Part shown: in pieces, positions 43,576 to 51,786 of the stretch
Position numbering within the stretch: position 1 is the first letter of the stretch
How the letters are laid out: every line of letters starts with the position of its first letter
Made by a program: the position numbers and the translations under genes
Notes under the pieces: generated by a model
The model's database searches: none
Told to the model about the DNA's origin: nothing
Seen by the model: the letters and a program-made list of their open reading frames with translations, nothing else
Assembly (NCBI GenBank): GCA_946480475.1
Contig: CAMLJM010000004.1
Span: 61,297 to 125,296 of the forward strand
Source of the DNA: an uncultured Alphaproteobacteria bacterium
GTDB lineage: Bacteria; Pseudomonadota; Alphaproteobacteria; Micavibrionales; Micavibrionaceae
Direction: 5' to 3'
Length of the DNA stretch: 64,000 bases

Positions 43576-43634
43576 AACGTATTTATAGGGTCGCGGGCCA
43601 TTTTCTGTCAAACAAAATATTGAAATTACATACC

Positions 43635-43696
43635 TTTCTTAAAAGAAATTGTCGACTCGTTCAGGATTTGTTAAGATTAATATTAATAAAGTTTAA
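43635..43696 (+). promoter_or_regulatory. TTAA cluster and palindrome upstream of ctrA
   Basis: Perfect palindrome TTTCTT-AA-AAGAAA (43635-43648), then TTAA units at 43671, 43677, 43683 and 43693. Two of the gaps are 8 and 6 bases, near the CtrA spacing (7). They lie 81-107 bases before the ctrA start, suggesting autoregulation. Confidence 0.5.
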
Positions 43697-43776
43697 TAAG
43701 AAAATACCAGAACAGTAACAGGGACACCCCTCTTAACGACTACCTGACCAACCCCAACCTCAGCGAGGATAAAATC

Positions 43777-44490
43777 ATGCGGGTTCTGCTTGTTGAAGAC
43801 GATACATCCACCGCGAAAAGTATCGAGTTAATGCTGAAGTCCGAAGGCTACATCGTCGATATCACCGACCTTGGTGAAGACGGTCTCGAAATCGGCAAAA
43901 TCTATGATTACGATATTATTATTCTCGACCTGATGCTGCCGGATATGGACGGTTATGAAGTCCTGAAACGCCTGCGCGCGTCCAAGGTGGAAACACCGAT
44001 CCTGATCCTTTCCGGCCTGTCCGAGATGGATAACAAGATCAAGGGCCTGGGCTTTGGCGCCGATGATTACCTGACAAAACCATTTGATAAACGCGAACTG
44101 ATCGCCCGTATCCAGGCGATTGTCCGCCGTTCCCAAGGCCACAGCCAGAGCGTTATCGCGACGGGCAAGGTCAAAGTGAACCTCGATACCCGCACCGTGG
44201 AAGTGGATAACAAACCGCTGCACCTGACTGGCAAAGAATACGGCATCCTTGAACTGCTGTCCCTGCGTAAGGGTACGACACTGACCAAGGAAATGTTCCT
44301 GAACCACCTGTATGGCGGCATGGATGAACCGGAAGTGAAAATCATCGACGTATTTATCTGCAAGCTGCGCAAGAAACTGCAAGTGGCTGCCGGTGGCGAC
44401 AACTACATCGAAACCGTCTGGGGCCGTGGTTACGTACTGCGCGATCCGGAAGAGGAAAAGCGTAAAACAGCGAAAGCCGCCAACGCTTAA
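43777..44490 (+). CDS. ctrA: Cell-cycle response regulator CtrA (237 aa)
   Basis: OmpR-type regulator. Receiver: [24 protein letters not shown] with acidic pair, phospho-acceptor [22 protein letters not shown] lysine. DNA-binding winged helix from ~125: [55 protein letters not shown]. These match CtrA closely and not a generic OmpR. The C-terminus ends AANA, near the double-Ala signal that marks CtrA for ClpXP in Caulobacter. Ribosome site GAGGA. Candidate CtrA boxes lie upstream of 37325, 62010 and itself. Confidence 0.97.
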   Translation: MRVLLVEDDTSTAKSIELMLKSEGYIVDITDLGEDGLEIGKIYDYDIIILDLMLPDMDGYEVLKRLRASKVETPILILSGLSEMDNKIKGLGFGADDYLTKPFDKRELIARIQAIVRRSQGHSQSVIATGKVKVNLDTRTVEVDNKPLHLTGKEYGILELLSLRKGTTLTKEMFLNHLYGGMDEPEVKIIDVFICKLRKKLQVAAGGDNYIETVWGRGYVLRDPEEEKRKTAKAANA

Positions 44491-44512
44491 TTTTTTGCTA
44501 TATAGAATTTAG

Positions 44513-44548
44513 AATACCCGCTGCTCATGTAGCGGGTATTTTATTGCG
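44513..44548 (+). terminator. Terminator after ctrA
   Basis: AATACCCGCT (44513-44522) / AGCGGGTATT (44531-44540), loop GCTCATGT, followed by TTATT. Confidence 0.9.
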
Positions 44549-44634
44549 AAACCGCGGATTTCCTTGATTTTTCAGGCATGAAACGACTAAATTGCCGCAA
44601 TCTTATGTTTACCTATTTGATATAAAATTCCATC

Positions 44635-46017
44635 ATGGCTGATGTCGTCATTAAATCTGATACGGGGGCAAAACCTCCTATCGTTTCTTCGCCTGATAAT
44701 CAGGATGAGCGCGAGCGTTTTCTTGCTTATTTTGATAGCTATATTGCCATGACGCCGGTACAGGCAGCTGAGGTAGAACAGCAAAAACTTACTGATTACT
44801 TCACCGCCTTAGATAAGCGCTTGACCCGCGCAGGCCCTGTGGAGAAAGGCGGTCTACCTAAACCTTTCTCCGTCATTAGTTTTTTTACACCCTCGGTATT
44901 ACGTGACTACAAACCAAAAGATCGTTATCAGTCAGGTGAACTGCGCAGCCTCTTCACAGAGATTGCCAAGCAGACGCGCAGTATTGTTTTATCGGAGGTC
45001 ATGATATGCCCCGAGAGCATGATACATGATAATGAACTTCATTCCCGTGAGGCCGTAGAAATCGGCGGCCTTGAATCAACACTACTCTCGAGCCATACAG
45101 GTGATTGGCGTACCTATAGTTTTGGCTTCTTTGATATACGGCATCTTAATCCGGAATCTAATGCTCATGACTGGGAGAAATATGAATCAGCTATAGGCGT
45201 GCCCGTGCTGGCGCTCAACGATGACATGCTGAAAGCGGTCAGCCCTTATGCATCACAAGCCCTTCTAAAGCCGCTCCAGGATGTGATTACGCTTTGCAAC
45301 CATGACATGATGCATAATATGGTCAATACGATTAGCAGGGGTGATATTTCCAGACTGACCGAGGCTCATTTTAAATCTGAGCTCAAGAATTTCATGGAAC
45401 ATAAAACGGGTCATCATGATCCAAATCATGCATTGGGTTTTGAAAGTGCATTGGTTGTGGGCCATGCACGCACATGGCGGGATCTGAAACTCAGCGCTAC
45501 CGGCGAGCAGATGGAGAATGCTGTTGAGGCGTTTTACGACCAGTTGGAGCGTATTGCCGCTGAGATGGCGCAGGATCCAACTCTCAGTGTGGATGAAAGA
45601 CATAAGGCTATCGATTATTTTGGCATGTCCATTCCTTATGCACTGGCACGCATGGTACCGCTTGATGATCCGCTGATGGGATATGCATTGCGTCGCCTGG
45701 AGGGTATTGATCCCACACCCGAACAAGTTCTAAATCAGGAAACTTATATAGACCTTATGCGGAACAGTAAGGAGACGGCGCGCACATTAAAAAATTACAA
45801 GCTAGCGGGTACACCTTTAGCCCAGAATGAAGATGGCCCCTATTCATATGCAGAGGTTAGGAAATTACAACTTGTACGGATATTACCCGCCGTAACAATT
45901 CTGCTGTCACCAGGCCGCAGAGGCAGCCAGGAACTTGAGGCTCATAACCGGTCCGACGAAATGGACCGCGACATTGTCAATATTATTCTAGGACACCATA
46001 CCGGCAGGCCCGTCTAA
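44635..46017 (+). CDS. Unrecognised cytoplasmic protein (460 aa)
   Basis: No family recognised. Mostly helical by composition; no signal peptide or membrane segment. His-containing stretches (CNHDMMHNMVN, HHDPNHALGFESALVVGHART) and FDSYIAMTPVQAAEVEQQKLTDYF are recognisable landmarks but not motifs I can name. A TATAAA hexamer at 44621-44626 puts the transcript start at or just before the ATG, with no ribosome site, so it may be leaderless. Similar in style to the large lineage-specific proteins at 24805 and 56026. Confidence 0.6.
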   Translation: MADVVIKSDTGAKPPIVSSPDNQDERERFLAYFDSYIAMTPVQAAEVEQQKLTDYFTALDKRLTRAGPVEKGGLPKPFSVISFFTPSVLRDYKPKDRYQSGELRSLFTEIAKQTRSIVLSEVMICPESMIHDNELHSREAVEIGGLESTLLSSHTGDWRTYSFGFFDIRHLNPESNAHDWEKYESAIGVPVLALNDDMLKAVSPYASQALLKPLQDVITLCNHDMMHNMVNTISRGDISRLTEAHFKSELKNFMEHKTGHHDPNHALGFESALVVGHARTWRDLKLSATGEQMENAVEAFYDQLERIAAEMAQDPTLSVDERHKAIDYFGMSIPYALARMVPLDDPLMGYALRRLEGIDPTPEQVLNQETYIDLMRNSKETARTLKNYKLAGTPLAQNEDGPYSYAEVRKLQLVRILPAVTILLSPGRRGSQELEAHNRSDEMDRDIVNIILGHHTGRPV

Positions 46018-46077
46018 GGCGGGGAAAACCCAAAAAAAATCAGGGATATCCCCTTTTTTGCAGTTGCCCTAAACTGC

Positions 46078-46083
46078 TATAAA
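46078..46083 (+). promoter_or_regulatory. Extended -10 for leaderless pgsA start
   Basis: TGC-TATAAA (hexamer 46078-46083). The predicted start, seven bases on, is the A of the pgsA ATG (46090). No ribosome site is present. Confidence 0.5.
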
Positions 46084-46089
46084 TCTCTC

Positions 46090-46641
46090 ATGACAAATAT
46101 CCTGAATATCCCCAACGTCCTGACCATGGCGCGCATTGCCCTGATCTTACCCCTGATCATCATGATGGTGTCTCCGGGGTTCGCCTATATCTGGTGGGCG
46201 TTGGCTCTCTATACCTTTATCGCGCTGACGGACTGGTTCGATGGGTATCTGGCGCGCAAGCTGAACCAGATGTCGAACTTCGGACGCTTTCTTGACCCCA
46301 TCGCCGATAAAATTCTGGTGATGGCGATGTTCATTGCGCTTGCCGCCAATGACACCCTGGCCGGTTGGTGGCTGTCCCTGCCCATTATCATCCTGACACG
46401 TGAATTTTTGGTGGCAGGCTTACGCGAATTCCTGGGTCCCAAAAATGTTGTTGTACATGTTACTAAACTGGCCAAATGGAAGACCACGGTGCAAATGATA
46501 GCACTGGGCATGCTGATCCCTGCCAAGCTTTATATTGACGCTGCAATCTGCGGCAACCTTCTATTACTCCTCGCGACGGCATTGACCGTTATTACAGGCT
46601 GGCAATATTTCAAAGCCGCCTGGCCCCACATGAAAGACTAA
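46090..46641 (+). CDS. pgsA: Phosphatidylglycerophosphate synthase PgsA (183 aa)
   Basis: Makes phosphatidylglycerophosphate from CDP-diacylglycerol and glycerol-3-phosphate at the inner membrane. The CDP-alcohol phosphotransferase signature is complete: LTDWFDGYLARKLNQM followed by NFGRFLDPIADKILVM (D-G-x2-A-R-x8-G-x3-D-x3-D). Several membrane segments. It starts four genes apparently run together: pgsA-pyrD (2-base gap)-tipF-like (overlap). Confidence 0.96.
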   Translation: MTNILNIPNVLTMARIALILPLIIMMVSPGFAYIWWALALYTFIALTDWFDGYLARKLNQMSNFGRFLDPIADKILVMAMFIALAANDTLAGWWLSLPIIILTREFLVAGLREFLGPKNVVVHVTKLAKWKTTVQMIALGMLIPAKLYIDAAICGNLLLLLATALTVITGWQYFKAAWPHMKD

Positions 46642-46643
46642 TA

Positions 46644-47735
46644 ATGCTTTATCAATTAGCACGTCCCTTCCTGCATAAAATCGATCCTGAAACCGCACAC
46701 CGCCTGACGTTAAAAGGCTTGAAAGCCCTTCCCTCCTCCAAGGCCGATGCTGATGATGCGGCGCTTAATGTGAAATTGTGGAACCGCAATTTTCCCAATC
46801 CTGTGGGGCTTGCCGCTGGCTTTGATAAAAATGCCGAAGTGATTGCCCCGATGTTTGGTTTCGGTTTTGGCTTTGTTGAAGCCGGTACCGTGACACCAAA
46901 GCCGCAGGAGGGTAACCCGCGCCCGCGTGTGTTCCGCTCACCTGCTGACCAAGCCGTAATCAACCGCATGGGGTTTCCCAATGAAGGTGTCGATAGCTTC
47001 CGCCATAATTTTGAAAAATTTCTTGGCACCAAACCCCGCCCCGCTGGTGTTGTCGGTATCAATATCGGCATGAACAAGGACCAGACTGATGCCGCCAAGG
47101 ATTATTGTGCGCTTGTGCGGCAGTTGGGGCCTTTGGCTGATTACCTCACCGTGAATATTTCCTCACCCAATACACCGGGCCTGCGTGACTTACAGAAAAA
47201 AGAGAACCTGCTGGCCTTGCTCTCACAAATCATGGAAGAGCGCCAAAAATCCTGTGCTCATGATATGCCGCCGTTACTCGTGAAACTGGCGCCCGACCTG
47301 CATGAAGATCAGCAGGCCGAAATAGCCGAGGCTGTTTTACAGGCAGGTATTGATGGTCTGATTCTGACCAATACCACACTGGACCGCCCTGATATGCTGG
47401 CGCAGCCTTTTGGTGCCGAACGCGGCGGCTTAAGCGGTGTGCCTGTGCGTGAAAAATCCCTCAAAGTATTACGGAATTTCTATGCCCTCACAAAAGGTCG
47501 AATTCCTTTGATCGGTGTGGGTGGCATCTCTTCCGGCGATGATGCTTATGACAAAATAAAAGCCGGTGCATCGCTGGTGCAACTTTATACGGCGCTGGTT
47601 TTCCAAGGCCCCGGCATGGTAAAAGGGATCAAGCAAACATTGATTCGCAGACTAAAAGAAGATGGCTTCACCCATATCGGGCAAGCTGTCGGTGCGGATC
47701 ACGCAGAACCCAAGAAAATAAAGAATGTTTCCTGA
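46644..47735 (+). CDS. pyrD: Dihydroorotate dehydrogenase, quinone type PyrD (363 aa)
   Basis: Class 2 FMN enzyme of pyrimidine synthesis, membrane-associated. N-terminal helix RPFLHKIDPETAHRLTLKGL is the membrane-binding part. Then NPVGLAAGFDKNAE, RMGFPNEG, VNISSPNTPGLRDLQ, LTNTT and GVGGISSGDDAYDKIKAGASLVQLYTAL, the FMN and active-site blocks. The next start codon overlaps its 3' end by 11 bases. Confidence 0.97.
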   Translation: MLYQLARPFLHKIDPETAHRLTLKGLKALPSSKADADDAALNVKLWNRNFPNPVGLAAGFDKNAEVIAPMFGFGFGFVEAGTVTPKPQEGNPRPRVFRSPADQAVINRMGFPNEGVDSFRHNFEKFLGTKPRPAGVVGINIGMNKDQTDAAKDYCALVRQLGPLADYLTVNISSPNTPGLRDLQKKENLLALLSQIMEERQKSCAHDMPPLLVKLAPDLHEDQQAEIAEAVLQAGIDGLILTNTTLDRPDMLAQPFGAERGGLSGVPVREKSLKVLRNFYALTKGRIPLIGVGGISSGDDAYDKIKAGASLVQLYTALVFQGPGMVKGIKQTLIRRLKEDGFTHIGQAVGADHAEPKKIKNVS

Positions 47736-49122
47736 CTTCCTGACCACGCCGCATGATGAAGCCGAAAACAAGCCGAAAGGTTTGTTTTTGTTTGGCCGGT
47801 ATGGAAAGGCGGATGAATTCGCCCGCTTACGTCGCCGCTTGTTTCTCGGCACTATCGCTGCCGCTGTCGCGGGTTCAGGTTTGTTATACCTGATCGGCCA
47901 ATACGCGACACCTGATTTCCTGGTTCTAGTATCAGCCCTAATCTTACTGGCAGGCCTGGTTGTCTATGACATTCTGAGCCGCCGCTTGTGGGAATCTGCC
48001 GTATCGGAACAAATCCAGACCCTGATCCGTAATCATGACCGCCTCGTGCGCGAAGTCGCACGTAACCGCAGTGAAATGTCGGTGTTGAAGGAAGGCCTGT
48101 ATGATACGGCAACCGCCGTTGAGGAACAGGGCAAGAACCAGATGCCTTCGTCATCTATTGAGGCAAAGATGATCGGCACAATCATTTCGCGGCTTGCTGT
48201 CATGGGTAAGAAGGCGATACCAGGTGAACCGCTGCCGAAAGAACAAGCCCCCGCCAAAATGGATGCTGCTGTCCTGGAACTCCAGATTGCGCCGCCACCC
48301 TCGAAATCCCCACCGATGAGTGAGCTGGATCAAGCGATGGACAGCAAGTTCGCCCATTACAGTGATGCCATGATACTTGGTCTCTTGGAGCAAGCCGTTC
48401 AGGACGACCGCATTGATGTATTCGTGCAGCCCGTTGTCAGCCTGCCACAGCGCAAACACCGCATGTATGAAGTATTTGGCCGTATTCGTGCAATGCCGGG
48501 TACCTATCTCCCTGCCGAACATTACATGCGTCTCGCGCAAAAAGAAAATCTGATGACCACAGTTGATAATCTGCTTCTGCTACGTTGCCTGCAGATCCTG
48601 CGTGACCGTAAGGAACAGAATGAAGAAACGCCTTACATATTGAACGTATCCGCAGATACATTGAATGATACGGGCTTTATGGGTGACCTCGTCACGTTCC
48701 TGTCGCAAAACCGTGGTATGGCCAGCCGCCTGATCTTTGAACTGCCGCAGGAAGAGCTTGAACATCTTTCATCCGCACTTGTGGCGGTCCTTGATGGACT
48801 ATCGCAACTGGGCGTGCGTTTCTCGATGGACCGCGTCCGCAGTGGCAAGATCGATATCAACTTACTCAAAAGCCGTCATGTGCGCTTTATCAAGTTTGAT
48901 GGTGCGTGGCTGATCAAGGAAGCGCAATCCAGTGGTGGCAGCGCACGTGTCAGCCGCCTTAAAACACAACTGGACGCCGCGGGCATTGATCTGATTGTCG
49001 AAAAAATTGAAACCGAGAAAGCCTTACGCGAGTTGCTGGATTTTGGCATTGATTACGGTCAGGGCTGGCATTTTGGCAAACCCGACCTCTATGGCACGCA
49101 TAATAACCGCAAAGCTGCCTGA
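47725..49122 (+). CDS. TipF-like membrane EAL-domain protein, degenerate (465 aa)
   Basis: Two membrane segments near residues 38-60 and 68-86 (FLVLVSALILLAGLVVY), a coiled region around 95-135, and an EAL-type domain from ~215. EAL is changed to EVFGRIR, the usual catalytic acidic positions are replaced (FELPQEELE), and HFIKFD-type strands remain (VRFIKFDGAWL, YGQGWHFGKP). So it is probably a c-di-GMP receptor rather than a phosphodiesterase. Architecture and length match Caulobacter TipF, which positions the flagellum. It overlaps pyrD, an odd partner. Confidence 0.75.
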   Translation: MFPDFLTTPHDEAENKPKGLFLFGRYGKADEFARLRRRLFLGTIAAAVAGSGLLYLIGQYATPDFLVLVSALILLAGLVVYDILSRRLWESAVSEQIQTLIRNHDRLVREVARNRSEMSVLKEGLYDTATAVEEQGKNQMPSSSIEAKMIGTIISRLAVMGKKAIPGEPLPKEQAPAKMDAAVLELQIAPPPSKSPPMSELDQAMDSKFAHYSDAMILGLLEQAVQDDRIDVFVQPVVSLPQRKHRMYEVFGRIRAMPGTYLPAEHYMRLAQKENLMTTVDNLLLLRCLQILRDRKEQNEETPYILNVSADTLNDTGFMGDLVTFLSQNRGMASRLIFELPQEELEHLSSALVAVLDGLSQLGVRFSMDRVRSGKIDINLLKSRHVRFIKFDGAWLIKEAQSSGGSARVSRLKTQLDAAGIDLIVEKIETEKALRELLDFGIDYGQGWHFGKPDLYGTHNNRKAA

Positions 49123-49176
49123 TTTATCCATGATACTAAGCTCCATGATACTGACCCTCGAAAAAGGATGTATGTA

Positions 49177-50967
49177 ATGATCGGAAAATTCCTTCTTACC
49201 GCTTCGCTGGCATTGATGCTTTCCTGGCCTGTCATGGCGCAGGACGCTACACCGGTGCATGGCATGGCATTACATGGCGCCCCTAAATACGCTGCTGATT
49301 TCCAACATCTCGACTACGTCAATCCGGATGCACCCAAAGGCGGCATCATGCGCATGAGTGCGCTGGGATCATTCGACAGCCTGAACCCTTACATCGTTAA
49401 GGGCGTCCCGGCATCTGGCCTCGGTATGATTTATGAATCATTGTTGCAACAAACCGATGACGAACCCTTTACAGCTTACGGCTTGCTGGCGGAAACCATT
49501 GAAGTGCCGCAGGACCGCAGCTGGATTATTTTCAATTTGCGTCCGCAAGCCAAATGGCATGATGGCAAGCCAGTGACAGCCGATGATGTTGTGTGGACCT
49601 TTAACACCCTGACAACGGAAGGCCAGCCCTTCTACAAAGCGTACTATCATAATGTAAAATCCGTTGAGGCGGTATCGTCCACAAAAGTGAAATTTACATT
49701 TGATATGGCGAACAACCTGGAACTGCCGCTGATCGTGGGACAGATGCCCGTCCTGCCGAAGCATTACTATCCTGATGGCACCCATAAGTTTGCTGAAACA
49801 ACCCTGACCCCGCCTTTAGGCAGCGGTCCTTATAAGGTTGGCAAGGTATCACCCGGACGTACCATTGAATATGACCGCGTCACCGACTGGTGGGGTAAAG
49901 ATTTTCCTATCAATAAAGGTCGTTATAACTTCGATAAGATTGCTTATGAATATTTCGTTGATTCAAACGTTCTGCTCGAAGCTTTTTTCGCCGATCAGTT
50001 TGATTTCCGTCAGGAGAATACCGCGAAGCTCTGGGCTACAGCCTATACAGCCCCTGCCGTGAAAGATGGCCGCATTGTCAAAAAAACCATCGAGCATGAG
50101 TTACCACAGGGTTTCCAGGGCTTCATCTATAATATTCGCCGTCCTGTCTTTAAAGATCGCGCGGTTCGCGAAGCTTTAGCTTATGCCTTTGACTTTGAAT
50201 GGTCGAACAAGGTGATGGCTTATGACAGCTATAAACGCACCCGCAGCTATTTCTCCAACTCGGAAATGGCTGCTACGGGAACACCCACAGGCCGTGAACT
50301 TGAAATTTTAGAAGTGTACCGTGATAAACTTCCTGCCGAAGTCTTCACCACTGAATATAATCCGCCCAAAACCGATGGTTCGGGCAATGCCCGCGCCAAT
50401 CTGAAGAAAGCCGCCGATATACTGGAAGCCGCAGGCTGGAAAGTGGGTGCTGACGGCATCCGTGCAAAGGACGGTGTAAAGCTACAGTTTGAATTTATTG
50501 ATAATAATCCGCAATTTGAACGCTGGGTGATGCCGTTTGTTAAAAATCTTGAACGTATCGGTGTTAAAGCGAATTACCGTGTTGTCGATCCGGCACAATA
50601 CCAGAATCGTATCAACAGTTACGACTTTGACATGACCATCAATGTTTTTGGCCAGTCGAACTCACCCGGCAACGAACAGCGTGAGTTCTGGGGTTCTGCC
50701 GTGGCCGATACACCTGGGTCACGCAACCTGATTGGTATCAATGACCCGGTAGTGGACGCGCTGATTGACCAGATTGTTTCTGCACCTTCCCGTGAAGAGC
50801 TGGTGGTTCGTACCAAAGCGCTTGACCGTGTATTGCAATGGGGTTTTTACGCTGTGCCAAACTGGCACATGCCAGCTTGGCGGATTGCTTATTGGGATCG
50901 TTATGGCCAGCCCGCAAAAAATCCCGAATTTGGCCTGCCCGTCGTAGAGACATGGTGGAAAAAATAA
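49177..50967 (+). CDS. yejA: YejA-like ABC transporter substrate-binding protein (596 aa)
   Basis: Periplasmic receptor for peptides. Signal peptide MIGKFLLTASLALMLSWPVMAQ, then SBP_bac_5 blocks: GGIMRMSALGSFDSLNPYIVKG, WHDGKPVTADDVVWTF and the C-terminal NWHMPAWRIAYWDRYG. Start at ATG 49177 behind AAAAAGGA. Same family as E. coli YejA. The permease genes are 3.9 and 6 kb downstream, separated by lipopolysaccharide genes, and no ATPase is in the window. Confidence 0.92.
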   Translation: MIGKFLLTASLALMLSWPVMAQDATPVHGMALHGAPKYAADFQHLDYVNPDAPKGGIMRMSALGSFDSLNPYIVKGVPASGLGMIYESLLQQTDDEPFTAYGLLAETIEVPQDRSWIIFNLRPQAKWHDGKPVTADDVVWTFNTLTTEGQPFYKAYYHNVKSVEAVSSTKVKFTFDMANNLELPLIVGQMPVLPKHYYPDGTHKFAETTLTPPLGSGPYKVGKVSPGRTIEYDRVTDWWGKDFPINKGRYNFDKIAYEYFVDSNVLLEAFFADQFDFRQENTAKLWATAYTAPAVKDGRIVKKTIEHELPQGFQGFIYNIRRPVFKDRAVREALAYAFDFEWSNKVMAYDSYKRTRSYFSNSEMAATGTPTGRELEILEVYRDKLPAEVFTTEYNPPKTDGSGNARANLKKAADILEAAGWKVGADGIRAKDGVKLQFEFIDNNPQFERWVMPFVKNLERIGVKANYRVVDPAQYQNRINSYDFDMTINVFGQSNSPGNEQREFWGSAVADTPGSRNLIGINDPVVDALIDQIVSAPSREELVVRTKALDRVLQWGFYAVPNWHMPAWRIAYWDRYGQPAKNPEFGLPVVETWWKK

Positions 50968-50970
50968 CCC

Positions 50971-51786
50971 ATGAAAACCGCCATCATCATTCCTGCCCGT
51001 TACGCCTCAACCCGTTTTCCCGGCAAACCGCTGGCCCTCATCAATGGCCGCAGCATGCTATCGCGTGTATATCAAAAGGGCATGAATGCCGCCGCGAATG
51101 ATAAAAACATCAGCGTCATGATTGCGACCGATGATGACCGTATTGCCGCGCACGCCAAAGGTATCGGTGCACGTTGCGTGATGACATCGGCAGAATGTGC
51201 CACGGGGTCGGACCGCGTATTACAGGCCGCTGTTAACTCCGGCGAGTCCTACGATTTCCTGATCAGCCTGCAAGGGGATGCGCCTTTCACCCCTGTCAGC
51301 GTTCTGAAAGCGCTGATCGATACCATCAGCGACAATCCCAAACTCGAGGTTGTGACACCTGTTCACCGTCTGTCATGGATTGATCTTGATGCCTTGCGGG
51401 CGGCCAAGAAATCAACACCGTTTAGTGGCACAACCTGCATCCGTACGCCTGATGGCCGTGCACTATGGTTCTCTAAAAATGTCATCCCGGCCATCCGCGA
51501 TGAAAAGAAGATGCGCGAAGGAAGTGCTGCGCTTTCCCCGGTATGGCAACATATGGGTGTCTATGGTTATCGCACCGATATCCTGCAGCATTTTGTGAAG
51601 CTACCACAAAGCCCCTATGAAAAGCTGGAAGGCCTTGAGCAATTACGCTTCCTGGAAAACGGCATCTCTATCCAGACTGTCGAGGTCGGTGCTGAGCATG
51701 GCCCTCTACAGTCGGGAATAGATTCGCCGGAAGACCTTGCCCGCGCCGAAGCCATGATCAAACAATTTGGTGATGATTTGTCATGA
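50971..51786 (+). CDS. kdsB: CMP-KDO synthetase KdsB (271 aa)
   Basis: Activates the lipopolysaccharide core sugar KDO. The nucleotide-binding start KTAIIIPARYASTRFPGKPLA, then MIATDDDRI, ATGSDRVLQA, ISLQGDAPF (metal Asp), YGYRTDIL and ESPEDL-like end (IDSPEDLARAEAMI) are family landmarks. It begins three bases after yejA stops and overlaps the O-antigen ligase start by four. Confidence 0.94.
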   Translation: MKTAIIIPARYASTRFPGKPLALINGRSMLSRVYQKGMNAAANDKNISVMIATDDDRIAAHAKGIGARCVMTSAECATGSDRVLQAAVNSGESYDFLISLQGDAPFTPVSVLKALIDTISDNPKLEVVTPVHRLSWIDLDALRAAKKSTPFSGTTCIRTPDGRALWFSKNVIPAIRDEKKMREGSAALSPVWQHMGVYGYRTDILQHFVKLPQSPYEKLEGLEQLRFLENGISIQTVEVGAEHGPLQSGIDSPEDLARAEAMIKQFGDDLS

